This document shows positions 41,824 through 51,859 of a stretch of 64,000 nucleotides of DNA, piece after piece. The translations under genes were made by a program, and so were the position numbers. Location of the stretch: positions 1 to 64,000 of the forward strand of contig CM050001.1 in assembly GCA_016630955.3 (NCBI GenBank), written 5' to 3'. Below the pieces are notes generated by a model that saw only the letters and a program-made list of their open reading frames with translations, did not search any database and was not told where the DNA came from. The DNA is from Didymella arachidicola (taxonomy: Eukaryota; Ascomycota; Dothideomycetes; Pleosporales; Didymellaceae). Every line of letters begins with the position of its first letter. Position 1 is the first letter of the stretch.

Positions 41824-43958
41824 CCGAGTTCGGCCTCGTGATGCACACGGCGCGTGATGCACACCCCACCAACTTTCGCACCCCAGAATAAGTGAGGTTA
41901 TTGATCGACACCACAACGCTACTATCGCGAGATAAGTTGGTGGATTACTATATAGACTATTGCGAAACTTTTGGCTACCACAGTTTTTTTGGAGGACGCG
42001 TGGTGCGGCCAGTAGACGTTGTTGTGGGTGAAGGTGGTAAGGGCGCCTTATGGGCAGCCACCTGCCTTCGCACAGCACCACCACCACGATTCTTTGTTAC
42101 TTTTGACTGAGATCTCTGTGAGGCCTTACTCTTAGCCTGTTTAGGCAATTGGGTACTTTTTTCTGCGTTGCTCTTGCGCTGAGCCTCTTCTTTACAAGCC
42201 TCAATTTGAGCGCGCTTTGCAGCCTGTGCCTTAGCTGTCAATACCTTCTTCTTCTCTCGCTCAACACGCTTATCTTCCTTCTCCTTCGCTTGAATAAGCT
42301 TCTTCTGGTGTTGAAGCTCCTTCTTAGTAGCTTTTGCTGCCTCCGCAGCGCGCTCTAGGTCCTCTTTTGCCTGGAGTTCTTGCTTCGCGCGCTCAATGCG
42401 TGAAGGACTCCACAAGACTGCACCACCACTGTCATTACCGTCAATAGGTTGCAAAGGTAGTACCCTCCGCTTTCTCTTCTTATTCTTATTAGCCTTTAGA
42501 GCCTCTTCTAGGCCTTCAATCCGAGCTTCTTGGACTTCTAATCGCACGTGGAGTTGGTGAAGGGCTTGATCAACTGCCTCATCAGCACTGGACCTATCCT
42601 CTTCTCTTGCACGCTTAAGTAGCCGCTGCGTCTTGCGCCAACTAGGTGAACCTGGTGCAGGCTGAGGCCCTGTAGGCTCTGAGGTCGTGCTAGGCGTCCT
42701 TGGTGTTGGTATTCTGAACTTCTTGAGCACGACGTCGGCATCTGGTGGGTGGATTCCAGTACACTTAAAGGCCTGTACAACGAGGTCTTTGGTGAAGGTC
42801 TTCTTCCAAGCTGCCCAAAAGAGCGGGAAGAAGTCAGCTTGACCTACAGGCACCCACCCCTCTGTGGTATGGCCGCGGTGAAGGAGTTCCATGGAGTAGC
42901 TCTGTGCCAACGGCCCAAAGCACGCTACATCAAGCGGCTGAAGCGCGTGGGTTGCGTGCGGAGGGAATATAAGTAGGAGAATCTTGTTAGCATGAGCGTA
43001 TTCGATGAAGGCCTGGGTAACGTGACTGCCGTGGCCATCAAGGATCAAGAGCCTGTACTTCCCTCGCGCTCTTACTCTTGTATAGCGATCAAACACCTGC
43101 TTCAGCCAGGCAACACCAAGAGCATCATTTATCCAGCCATTTACTGAGGTACCAAAGTGTATATCGTGTTTCCCTGCGTCGACGCGCTGCACCCAGCTCT
43201 CTTGGAGCTGGAGAGACGATGAAGGATAGATGACTGCGGGCGGCAACGCATAACCATCAGCTCCTACTGCTCCTACTACTGTCACCCACTTCCTGTTGCC
43301 ATCATGAGATGCTAGCTTGTATTTCCGGCGCCCAAAGAGTCGCTTATCGAAGATTCTGACGCCCTTTGACATCACTCCAATCATGAATCCCTTCTCATCC
43401 ATATTGTACGTGTTTTCAGGCTCTATTGAATGCTGCTTGATTGTACTGTGCAGCAGGTCAAAATAAGAGCTAAAGGATTCATATGAAGCAGCATCGTGAC
43501 GTGATTTTTCCATAGGCGTGGTCCAGGCTGTGAGAAGGTCGTCGGGGTAGCGATGAAGGAAGCGCGATACCCATCGATCGGAGGGCTCCCATTGACACAG
43601 CGACTTCACGATTCTCCGCAGGATCTTTCTTGTAGGCATAAGGTGTCTCTCGGTAAGTGATTTGACGTATTGTATAACCTCTATTTCATCGCGTGGGTGG
43701 AGAACTAGCTGGTGTTTTGATTTGACCTCATTTGACGCGCATACACCTTGGTGCCTTCGGCTCAACGTAGTGCGACAACAACCGTGTTTCTGGGCAAGAT
43801 CTTTATACGTAAAATGTTCTCCATACTTCAAAGTAGCTAGCTCTGCGAGGGCTTCTTTTAACGGCATCGTGGGGTTGAGTTATGGGGGGGTGCGCAGTAT
43901 AGGTCAATGTTGGTGGGGTGTGCATCACGCGCCGCGTGCATCACGAGGCCGAACACGC
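41824..43958 (-). mobile_element. Fot/pogo-type transposon F (CCG-like ends), nested in the right end of E
   Basis: TA-flanked (41822-41823 and 43959-43960). The ends share GTTCGGCCTCGTGATGCAC. CGTGATGCAC occurs at 41837 and 41853 and, inverted, at 43920 and 43936, with a 16-base period. The outermost bases differ between the ends (CCGAG on the left, GCGTG on the right, read inward). Confidence 0.9.
41975..43867 (-). CDS. Pogo/Fot-type transposase of element F
   Basis: Intact, 630 residues from the ATG at 43867. HTH motifs occupy residues about 15-125. The catalytic triad is D157 (YNMDEKGF), D277 (LILDGHGSH) and D313 (ALQPLDVAC), with 35 residues between the last two. From about 440 a Lys/Arg/Glu-rich coiled coil follows, with the tail GRTTRPPKKLW. 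It is closest to the B and E proteins. It is the youngest layer of the D-E-F nest and, with B, the best candidate for an active copy. Confidence 0.92.
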   Translation of the reverse strand: MPLKEALAELATLKYGEHFTYKDLAQKHGCCRTTLSRRHQGVCASNEVKSKHQLVLHPRDEIEVIQYVKSLTERHLMPTRKILRRIVKSLCQWEPSDRWVSRFLHRYPDDLLTAWTTPMEKSRHDAASYESFSSYFDLLHSTIKQHSIEPENTYNMDEKGFMIGVMSKGVRIFDKRLFGRRKYKLASHDGNRKWVTVVGAVGADGYALPPAVIYPSSSLQLQESWVQRVDAGKHDIHFGTSVNGWINDALGVAWLKQVFDRYTRVRARGKYRLLILDGHGSHVTQAFIEYAHANKILLLIFPPHATHALQPLDVACFGPLAQSYSMELLHRGHTTEGWVPVGQADFFPLFWAAWKKTFTKDLVVQAFKCTGIHPPDADVVLKKFRIPTPRTPSTTSEPTGPQPAPGSPSWRKTQRLLKRAREEDRSSADEAVDQALHQLHVRLEVQEARIEGLEEALKANKNKKRKRRVLPLQPIDGNDSGGAVLWSPSRIERAKQELQAKEDLERAAEAAKATKKELQHQKKLIQAKEKEDKRVEREKKKVLTAKAQAAKRAQIEACKEEAQRKSNAEKSTQLPKQAKSKASQRSQSKVTKNRGGGAVRRQVAAHKAPLPPSPTTTSTGRTTRPPKKLW

Positions 43959-43987
43959 TAGCGTGCAGCACGCGCACGGACACGGTA

Positions 43988-44263
43988 GCGCACCAGCTTG
44001 CGTTGATGAGAAAGGAACGTGATGAGCTTCGAGAGGCTCTAGCAGCTGCAACAGAGCGCAAATCACATAAAAGGAAGCGAATTCAAACAGGAGGGAGCAT
44101 AACAGTTGAAGAGGCACAGCGTTCAACTGCTCTAAAGGAGTTTGGCGTGCGTGGTGATGGTAAGAAGCCAAAGAAGAGGATGCGCGCTGAAGGAGGTGAA
44201 CTATCCCAACGACGGTGTGGAACGTGCGGAGAGACAGGGCACAACGCGCGAACGTGTAAATAA
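43988..44263 (+). CDS. Transposase of element D, C-terminal part with CCHC knuckle
   Basis: Continuation of the D transposase after the nested E/F block, in frame with 38359-39714. It encodes a basic linker and the CCHC knuckle CGTCGETGHNARTC, ending at a TAA (44261-44263). The knuckle links it to the A, C and G transposases. Confidence 0.85.
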   Translation, partial: AHQLALMRKERDELREALAAATERKSHKRKRIQTGGSITVEEAQRSTALKEFGVRGDGKKPKKRMRAEGGELSQRRCGTCGETGHNARTCK

Positions 44264-44417
44264 CACTTATCTACTATAGACCTTGCCAGGACGTCTTCCT
44301 CAGAACCCCCATACGCGAGGTGCTGTTACTATACTACAATTTAATGTGAAGTTTGGTGTGGTCTTGGCAAAAGTGGCCCACTAGACAGGGTGGCCCACTT
44401 ACCCGTGAGGTACGTTA

Positions 44418-44655
44418 ATTTACTTTTCTTTTAATAACTTTTTATCTACTAAATCTATAGCTTCTAGATTCTAGAAATAGCTTCTTTATCTGCTTGCAGC
44501 TTTACTATAAAAATTTTAGAAATTAATATCTAGTATTAGAGGACTTATCTAGAAGTAAAAAGCAAGATTTAACTAGTAAAACTGCGTAGGCCACTCGCCC
44601 TAGTAGGCCACTCGCCCTAGTGGGCCACTCGCCCTTCAAGTACGTTAACTGTTGC
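44418..44655. pseudogene. Remnant of a further pogo-type element (H) with three 17-base iterons
   Basis: AT-rich debris to about 44580. Then GGCCACTCGCCC occurs at 44589, 44606 and 44623, an exact 17-base period, followed by an ACGT-TA end at about 44645 (CAAGTACGTTAA). The partner end was not found. Confidence 0.7.
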
Positions 44656-45010
44656 AGTAGGCATAGTGTGTTTTATAGCTATAAGGACCGGACTGCGACT
44701 TTTAAGCCCTTCTGCATGTTAATTCTTCCGCACACACGAACCGGTGAGCTAAGGGGAGGTAGCGAAAGCCAAGGCCGGACCTCCGGAATACGCTATGGTG
44801 ATGTGACAGCACCAAAGACTCTAGAATTAGCTCTGATGATATGCTAGAATGTCATTATTACTGTTTAGAGTTGTGCGGTGAATCTACACTGTGAGGAAAA
44901 GCGCATGTTTATCACGAGCACGACCCCCCGCCAACCTCGCAGTTAAAGTACGATGGCTTATGTATTAACGCTGAGTCTAAAGTGTATATACAAGAAAATA
45001 TCGTCATGCG
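44656..45010. other. Boundary between the transposon block and the gene-bearing region
   Basis: No gene or repeat recognised. Base composition becomes balanced here. Confidence 0.4.
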
Positions 45011-46831
45011 CTAAGGCATGTTTGCAGTTTGCAAATATCCAATTTCCAAACAACACGGTATGCAGGGCATGTCAAAACGTACAACAAGTCGCGACGAAAC
45101 CCACCACCACCTCCTTTGGCTGATGCCGCCGCGTCGACCAGTGTTGTATCGAGTTGCTGCTGAGCGGGCCGCAACCATGCGCAACGAGTCAGCACTCCTT
45201 GCATACGCAGAGCGACGAGCAGCTGTCGAGCAATCTGGGCGCGGCCTGATACGATAGTGACAACTAAGCAGCTTCCATTTTGCATTTTCCTCGAAGAAAT
45301 CCGGCGTCTCCTCGAGCCTATCTTTGCGCGGTTCGATCTTTGCCGGACGGATCAGTTTCCTTGGGCGTGGTTCAATCAACTCATTGAAACAATCGTAGGA
45401 GCAATCAGCATGGGGAACCACATGTCTCCAGGTTAAAATAGGAGCCAGTGGATTAGACGACTGCGCAACAGCGTTCTGCCACCAAGTGGAGGGATCGAAG
45501 CTACGAGGAGCTGCTTGAGTATATATCGAACCAGCGATTCATCCGCTGGGATTGCTCGCAGACGATTCTGGAGTAACAGCGGGTGCGAGCGGGGGAGCCA
45601 GAAATTTCCTGAAGTCGATAGCAGCATGACGAGGGGCAGACGTCTGACCAAGCAAGGAAGTTTGTCCAAAGACAGGCGAGGATTTCGAAAACGCCGCGCC
45701 CTGGTTAAGAGGAGTAGGCACAAATTTAGTGAAGTCGGGCGGCGATGGTTGCGGTATTGAGGGAATTTGGGGCGAGAGGGTTCCATGACCTTCAGGTACA
45801 GGTTGAGTCCATGAAGGCCAGACCCCATACTCCTGAGGGTCGATGCCGCTTTCTTTCAGAGTGACGTCCAAGAAGTAGGCAATCGCTTGCCTATGCTCAG
45901 ACGAGGTATACGTTAGTCGGTAGACTGCAGCAGTGACAAAGCGAGAGATGGTCACGATGTGCTGAGGCTGCTCAAATACAGATCTCCCTTTCAGCTTGGC
46001 GAGGCTGTCGATCTCGTCCTGCTTCATCTGGAGCTCAATCTTGTGCTTGCGTTCGAGCTTCTTACGCTCTTCAGCGTCCCACTGCTCTGCAGGAAGACGA
46101 AATTTGGCTCGATTGAGAGACCCTTCGACGTCGGCCTCCTCTTCTTCGAGTTTGGCGATTGCATGGTGACTTTTCGCTATTTCAGATCGAAGCTGTCGCT
46201 CGGTAGTGCTGGCCGCGCTTGGACGGTGTCTATGTTCGAGTTCCTCAATCTCGCCTTCGAGATGCCGGATTCGTTGTTCTTTCAGGGAGCAGGCGTCTCG
46301 CAAGTCCTTGATTAGTCTCTCACTCTCAAGGTGCTTGCTTTTCGACGTCTCTAACTGCTTCTCGAACATATGATTGTCGTCACGCAGCTGTTGGATATGT
46401 ACGGGATCGTCCAGCGTGTCGAGCTCTCGCCGTAGGTCTCTGATCAAGTTGGTCTGTTCCAGCCAACTGTGCGCTAATTCACCGAAGATTTCAAAGGGCT
46501 TGCAGAATATTTTCGATAGGTGCAGCCGGGAGTTGGTAAAGACTATCGTGGTGATGGAGGCGAGCAGGCGACAGAATCACGAAGAGACAGCTGTGACAAT
46601 CGTAACGAACACAGGCAAAGGTGGCAGGTGGTTACGCTGGAGGAACTTGAGGGTATACGGAAAGACTGAGAACAGTGGGCAGGCTAGTCCTGAAATGAAA
46701 GCCTTGAGAACAATATGGTTGCCGTTTGCGAAGCTGGTTCCGTGAGAGTATGCGACGACAGCGGCGGCGGTGACATGGAAGAGGAAAAAGAGCAAGACAC
46801 AGCCCACGAAGAACCGCACAGCGAGACGCAT
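45011..46831 (-). pseudogene. Membrane and coiled-coil protein gene with two in-frame TGA codons
   Basis: A single minus-strand frame of about 606 codons runs from the ATG at 46831 to 45011. It is interrupted only by TGA at about 46577-46579 and at 45539-45541; both would be CGA with one C-to-T change. The first segment (84 codons) begins MRLAVRFFVGCVLLFFLFHV, a hydrophobic signal or membrane anchor. The second, 302 codons from 46447 to 45539, is a long Glu/Arg/Lys coiled coil followed by a Pro/Ser/Phe-rich region. The third is Arg-rich. No intron removes the TGA codons convincingly; the gap at the first is under 40 bases. No family recognised. It could be two or three short genes rather than one broken one. 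Confidence 0.5.
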
Positions 46832-47418
46832 GACGGGTATAGCGATATTGAGTGGTGGTGGGCTGTCGTCGCGACTTGTTCAAGGTGGACTAACTGCACT
46901 GATACAGTTGAGCGGTCGTGATAGGTGTTATGGAAGTGGAATGTGAAGTGGATGCGGAGCGGGTATATAAGTAGGCGTCAGGAAACGCGTGCGTGGGGCT
47001 ATACGTCGCTAGTGTTGCATTGTGGAGTGAATGGTCTAGCGTGGCGAAGCGTAGAGCCCGAGTGAAAGCCAATGAATGATGTGGTACATTGGAAGAAGAC
47101 GATCCTGGGCACATACAGCGCTGAAAGAACGTCATTTCGATAGGGAAGAGCACTGTCGAGAGCGCTGTGGTGTCGAAGGAAACATGTACAATCCGCCATG
47201 AAGGTTTGAGTGAAAAGATGCAAATGGGATATATTGATCGAGGTGTGCACCCCCATTGTGCGTAGAGACTTATGCGCTTGCTGGAACATACGTATCAACA
47301 TGACTGTTCGGACGGATGAGCCTTGACAGGTATGCATACAGCCTTGAACGGGAAGAGCGTGTGCCAAGAATGTTATTCAAATACAGCTACGACGCCTTCG
47401 ATGTCGAGCGTCCAATGA
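46832..47418. other. Intergenic region
   Basis: No gene supported; short open frames on both strands have no recognisable features. It separates the minus-strand coiled-coil gene from the 3' end of the GH76 gene. Confidence 0.4.
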
Positions 47419-48873
47419 TTAGCAACTCAAAGCTGCAGCAAACGCGATGGCAAGAACGAAGGTTACAGACGCAGCAAGAGCCGACCCAGCGCCAGTGCTT
47501 TGAGGCGCACCAGATGCACCAGACGGGCTTTCACCGGTAGTCCCGTTCGGGCTTGCTGTGAAATTGGAAGAGCTACTTGTGAAGTTGGCAGTACGCCACA
47601 GCAGTGCCTGGACAGCCTGAAGAGCGTTGAGAAGTTCGCCAAGACCAGTTGAAACAGCGCCGGATTCTTCAGCAGAACCGAGGTTCCATTCAAAGCTGCA
47701 TGCGATATTCTTGTCGGTATTTGCTAGACAAGCTGAGGCTGCGGCTTTGGCAGAAGCGTTCAATGTCTTGTAGATGGAGTCTGCGGCCACCGGAGCTGCT
47801 AGCGCGGCACGAGCAAGCGACCGTGCTGCGACGCCCTTGAAAGCTCGCTGGTCGGTATCACACTTTCCACTACGCTCACAAGCAACCTCACGAAGGGCAC
47901 CATCATCGTCTGTGAAGACAGAAGAAGCGTTAACGAAGCCTTTCACCGTAGTCTCCCAGGCCTGAGATCCATTCGACTGGAGTTGGTTAGTGATTACTGA
48001 GGATCAACGTCAGGGTGTCACCTACAAGCTTGTACATGAGAGCGGTAGCTTCGGTGTACATTGCGTGGTTGTTGGACCACTGAATGCGATTGACGCTCGA
48101 GCAGTTAGTCGTGTCGTCGGTACCATCAAAGACCTGGTATCCCTCAGAGACCAGACCAACATCAGTGGTCCAGTTGTAGACCTTGTCTGCCCATTCGGTG
48201 TATGTCGCATTACCAGTGTGGTCTGCGAGACGAGCAGCCAAAAGGAAGAGCTGACCACTGGAGATGGCGTTCTTGTAGTTGTACCCCTTATTGAAAGTAT
48301 ATATTTGCCACTTGAGGCCTCCGTCACAACTTGTGGTATCCCAGCGGGCAATTTGAATGTCGAAAACATTCTTCGCGAACTGCAACCAGCTACCTGACGC
48401 AGGTGCTGAGAGGCCGACCTCGTATGCAGACAAAGAAGCAAGACCCCAGGTGCTCTGATCGTCGTTGCCTAGGGTCTTGGTCTGATTGGGTGGCATGAAG
48501 GCATCGAAGTCTCCAAGTTGGTGCTGAAGTGCTTCTGAGATGCGACTGTTGTACTCGGTATCATTTGTGAGGCCAGAAAAGTCGATCAAAGCGTTGAAGG
48601 CCAGCCCGGATTCCCACCAATAGTAAGGGTCTGGGAACAGACCAGGGATGAGGTCATCCTTTAGGGTTGCGTCATAGAAAGAAACGATGCCGCTTGCGAT
48701 GGTTCTTGCGACGGACTTAATTGACTCTGTGATATTTCTTTTAACATCAAGCTCCGTCTTCGAAAGCTCTGCGGTGGCTTACCCTGGCTGTCTATGTCAA
48801 GATCAAGGGTCGCCGAAGCATGTCCGGCTAGAAGGGAAAACGCGAGCGACAGAACGCTAGAGCGTGCCAACAT
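47419..48873 (-). CDS. GH76 family GPI-anchored alpha-1,6-mannanase / Dfg5-Dcw1 type
   Basis: Three exons on the minus strand: 48783-48873, 48026-48726 and 47419-47976. Introns are 56 and 49 bases (GTAAGC..CACAG and GTAGGT..CTCCAG with CTAAC). The product is 449 residues. It has an N-terminal signal peptide (MLARSSVLSLAFSLLAGHAS). The GH76 catalytic Asp pair is in GNDDQSTWGLA, with further family motifs FNKGYNYKNAI and WSNNHAMYTE. The Ser/Gly-rich C-terminus ends in a hydrophobic run typical of GPI attachment. Known role of the family: trimming or transglycosylating GPI-mannan to fix glycoproteins in the fungal cell wall. The splice sites restore a continuous frame, so the gene looks functional. 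Confidence 0.9.
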
Positions 48874-49134
48874 ACTGAGGGTTAAAAACGAGTGTATTTG
48901 AGAGTAGAGGAAGTAACGATTCGCACAACGTAAGCATGGGGATCGCGAGTCTTTCAACAATGGTGTTTGTGGTTTTCGCCGGGCTGTGCAGGGTTTGCCG
49001 TGTCCCGGCCGACCAATCACGGGACGCCTTAAAATGATCGTGTTGGGCGCCTTACGGCCTTGTTGCTATATTGGACCCGCCAAGGCAGGCAACCAGGGGC
49101 TCGTCCTACCGTCATACCACGGCGAATACGGTTG

Positions 49135-50382
49135 TCAGTCTGATCGTGGACTGGGTGTAAGCTTCGCTGCGAGGGCTTCTGCAATGTCGAGCGCGAATCC
49201 TGCATCATTCACTGTCCTCGTATCCTCTATGATCTCAATCCCGCTATCGCTAAGGCCCTCTCTGATTGCTTGGAACAATCTCTCATCGGCTTCCTCATCC
49301 GCGAAAGGACCTCCAGGCGCTGCGATCATGCTGATTCCGCCCTTAGGCAGCCACACCTGAACGACACTCGGATCTTTGGAGTGAGTCTTGAGCTTTGATG
49401 CGATGAACTCGCCCACTTGAGTTGCTTCTGCAGGTGATGTTCGCATGAGGGTTACAACCGGGTTGTGCTCGTGGAATCTTCGATGTTTGTAACGCTCCGG
49501 TACGGTTTCCTTTCGTCCAAAATTAGCCATATCTGTGGCACCCACCGATACGATATTGGGGATGCCTGCTTCTGCGGCTGCCTCAAGTCGCTTTGAGCCG
49601 GCACTCATGACGCCACCCGTGAGAAAGTCACAGATCTCGGTCGTTGTCAAGTCGAGCACGCCATCAACGCGTCCTTCACGTATCAACCGCTCCATGGCCT
49701 TTCCGCCATGGCCTGTCGCATGAAACACGAAAACTTCGACATCGTACTTTGACTCAAGGTGTCTCCGGATTACATCGACTGCTGGAGTGGTGACACCGAA
49801 CATGGTAATCCCAACTCGTTTCTTGGTTTGGATGCTCGGTCGCTGGTTCATCTGCGAGTACCCCAAAGCCATTGCGGCTGCTGCAGACCCAGCATTGCTT
49901 AGGATGCTTCGCAGTACATCGTTCAGACCCGCAACGTCCACAACGGAGTACATCAAGGTGATGTCGGTTTCTCCGACTATTGGACCGGTGTCACCACTTG
50001 CAATTGTCGAAACAATCAATTTGGGAAAACCTATTGGAAGCGCGTCCCTCATAACTGTTGCCGCAATTGAGGTGCCGCTTGAGCCACCCGCAGCAATAAT
50101 GCCCTGTATGAAATTTTCCTCATAGAGGGACTCGACCGCTTTGGTCGCGCATTCGGCCATGATCCTAACAGTTTCTCCCCGCTCTTGCTTGGAAATGTCC
50201 TGGCTGGCACCATACTTCCTCAAGAGGTCTGATTGTGAGACCGTGATTGCTTCGTTGTCGACAGGGGACCCGCCCACGTCAATGAGCATGACCTCGACTC
50301 TGGCCTCGCGAATGACATCGCGTAAGTATAGGAGCTCATCAAGCTTGGTGTCGCAAGTTCCAAGGAGAGCAACACGTGCCAT
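49135..50382 (-). CDS. Tm-1-like ATP-binding domain protein (UPF0261)
   Basis: Single exon, 415 residues from the ATG at 50382. The N-terminus MARVALLGTCDTKLDEL is the hallmark of the UPF0261/Tm-1 N-terminal family. Gly-rich loops (GGSSGTS at about 118, ATGHGGKAM at about 220) and the C-terminal GGISMIAAPGGPF agree. In plants this domain is the N-terminal half of Tm-1, whose other half is the TIM-barrel family encoded by the divergent neighbour at 50543. The biochemical role in fungi is not established. The 160-base shared upstream region suggests co-regulation. Confidence 0.9.
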   Translation of the reverse strand: MARVALLGTCDTKLDELLYLRDVIREARVEVMLIDVGGSPVDNEAITVSQSDLLRKYGASQDISKQERGETVRIMAECATKAVESLYEENFIQGIIAAGGSSGTSIAATVMRDALPIGFPKLIVSTIASGDTGPIVGETDITLMYSVVDVAGLNDVLRSILSNAGSAAAAMALGYSQMNQRPSIQTKKRVGITMFGVTTPAVDVIRRHLESKYDVEVFVFHATGHGGKAMERLIREGRVDGVLDLTTTEICDFLTGGVMSAGSKRLEAAAEAGIPNIVSVGATDMANFGRKETVPERYKHRRFHEHNPVVTLMRTSPAEATQVGEFIASKLKTHSKDPSVVQVWLPKGGISMIAAPGGPFADEEADERLFQAIREGLSDSGIEIIEDTRTVNDAGFALDIAEALAAKLTPSPRSD

Positions 50383-50542
50383 GTTGCCGTGGTCGCAAAG
50401 TCATCGAGATTTTTGTGAAAGGTTGTTGTAGGAGACGGACCGCGCCTGACAATTCCCCGCATCATCTTACGTCATCTATCCTAAAGCGCCTTCTTTCTGC
50501 GCGGATCGATCGAAAACAATAACAACATTGAACATCGCAAAC
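50383..50542. promoter_or_regulatory. Shared divergent promoter of the Tm-1-like gene pair
   Basis: The two ATGs lie 160 bases apart and point away from each other; no other gene fits between. No clear TATA box; CA-rich leaders precede both starts (for example AAAACAATAACAACATTG before 50543). Confidence 0.6.
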
Positions 50543-51446
50543 ATGTCATCTCCAAACAACAGAAAACAGATCCTTGACAGCCTGCGCAATTTGATTGACA
50601 ATGGCGAGCTCATTGTGGGCGCAGGCGCTGGTATTGGTCTCAGCGCAAAGTTCATCGAGCAGGGAGGTGGGGACCTGATCATTATCTACAACAGCGGCCG
50701 ATACCGCATGGCCGGACGGGGCTCACTTGCTGGTCTTATGCCGTACGGTAATGCTAACGATGTTGTCCTTGAGATGGTAGGTGACAGGGTCCAATACCTA
50801 AACTTCACGCGTCACTTTAATCTAACAATACCAGGCTGGCGAGGTCCTTCCGATAGTCAAGAAAACACCAGTTTTGGCAGGTGTCTGCGCGACGGATCCG
50901 TTTAGATCGATGGATAAGTTCCTGATTCAGCTCAAGGACCTCGGCTTCGCAGGTGTCCAGAACTTCCCGACAGTCGGCCTCATTGACGGCACCTTCCGCC
51001 AAAATCTTGAAGAAACAGGCATGAGCTATGATGCAGAGGTAGAAGTCATGCACAAAGCGCGAGATTTAGACCTTCTGACAACGCCTTATGTTTTCAACGT
51101 TGAGGAAGCTAAGAAAATGGCTGATGTAGGCGCAGATGTTCTGGTCGCGCATATGGGCCTCACAACGTCCGGCAGCATCGGCGCAGCAAGCGGCAAGAGT
51201 CTCGACGATTGCGTGAGGTTGGTTCAGGAGATTACTGATGCTGCTACTCAGATCAAGAAGGATATAATCGTTTTGTGCCATGGTGGACCCATTGCAAAGC
51301 CGGAGGACGCCGAATATGTCATCAGCAGAACGACTGGTGTGCATGGTTTCTATGGTGCCAGCTCGATGGAACGATTGCCGGTTGAAGAAGCCATCACCAA
51401 CATCACTCAGAGGTTCAAAAACATCAAACCCAAGTCCAAGTCATAG
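50543..51446 (+). CDS. TIM-barrel phosphoenolpyruvate-hydrolase-like protein (Tm-1 C-terminal domain family)
   Basis: Two exons, 50543-50776 and 50835-51446; the intron has GTAGGT and ACCAG with a TCTAACA branch. The product is 281 residues. Family features: GAGIGLSAKFIEQGG near residue 30, YNSGRYRMAGRGSLAGL, GVCATDPFR, GFAGVQNFPTVGLIDG, and the C-terminal GFYGASSMERLPVEEAI. This family (PEP_hydrolase / IGPS-like TIM barrel) forms the C-terminal half of plant Tm-1 and is an adjacent single gene in many microbes. Together with the divergent UPF0261 gene it forms a split Tm-1 pair. Substrate unknown. Confidence 0.9.
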
Positions 51447-51859
51447 GACTGGAATCCAAAGTCTTCTACCCTGCACATGGGCAATACGGATGTTTGAATG
51501 TCTTACAAACAACGCGCAACAAGCAATGAATTACTGTGACACTGGGGAATTCCAAGCAACAATATTCGACGCGGCTGTCCCACGATCTGTGTACATGGGA
51601 TGCTTCACTTGGAGCTTAAGCTATAAGTAACTTCCTGCGAGCAGAATACTAACTACTCTTCTTAAGTCTTGAAGGTATTTGAGGGTTGCGTGAAAGTGGA
51701 TTTCTGCATAGAGTTGCCTAAGAGTGTTTACGAACGTACTCTGTGAGTCGTCTCAGCAGATGACTCTATGGCCTCACCGAACAGTAACGCCGATGCCTAT
51801 CTCAGAAAAAAGGTAAATGTGAACGGTGCCGGTGAGATAGAGGTCAGCCCATGTGGCTT
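51447..51859. other. Intergenic region between convergent genes
   Basis: No gene. It holds the 3' ends of the TIM-barrel gene (plus) and the P450 gene (minus). Confidence 0.5.

Larger units (their letters stand above)
39715..43985 (+). mobile_element. Fot/pogo-type transposon E (CCG ends), nested in D and hosting F
   Basis: TA-flanked (39713-39714 and 43986-43987). The ends are CCGTGTCCGTGCGCGTGCTG and its complement. CGCGTGCTGCAC at 39726 and CGCGTGATGCAC at 39743 are 17 bases apart. Element F sits inside its right terminal repeat, so E alone is about 2.1 kb. Confidence 0.92.
38278..44415 (+). mobile_element. Fot/pogo-type transposon D (ACGT ends), host of nested elements E and F
   Basis: TA-flanked (38276-38277 and 44416-44417). 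The long inverted ends start ACGTACCTCACGGGTAAGTG. AGTGGGCCAC occurs at 38294 and 38311 (17-base period). Its own length without the nested insertion is about 1.87 kb. Confidence 0.93.
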
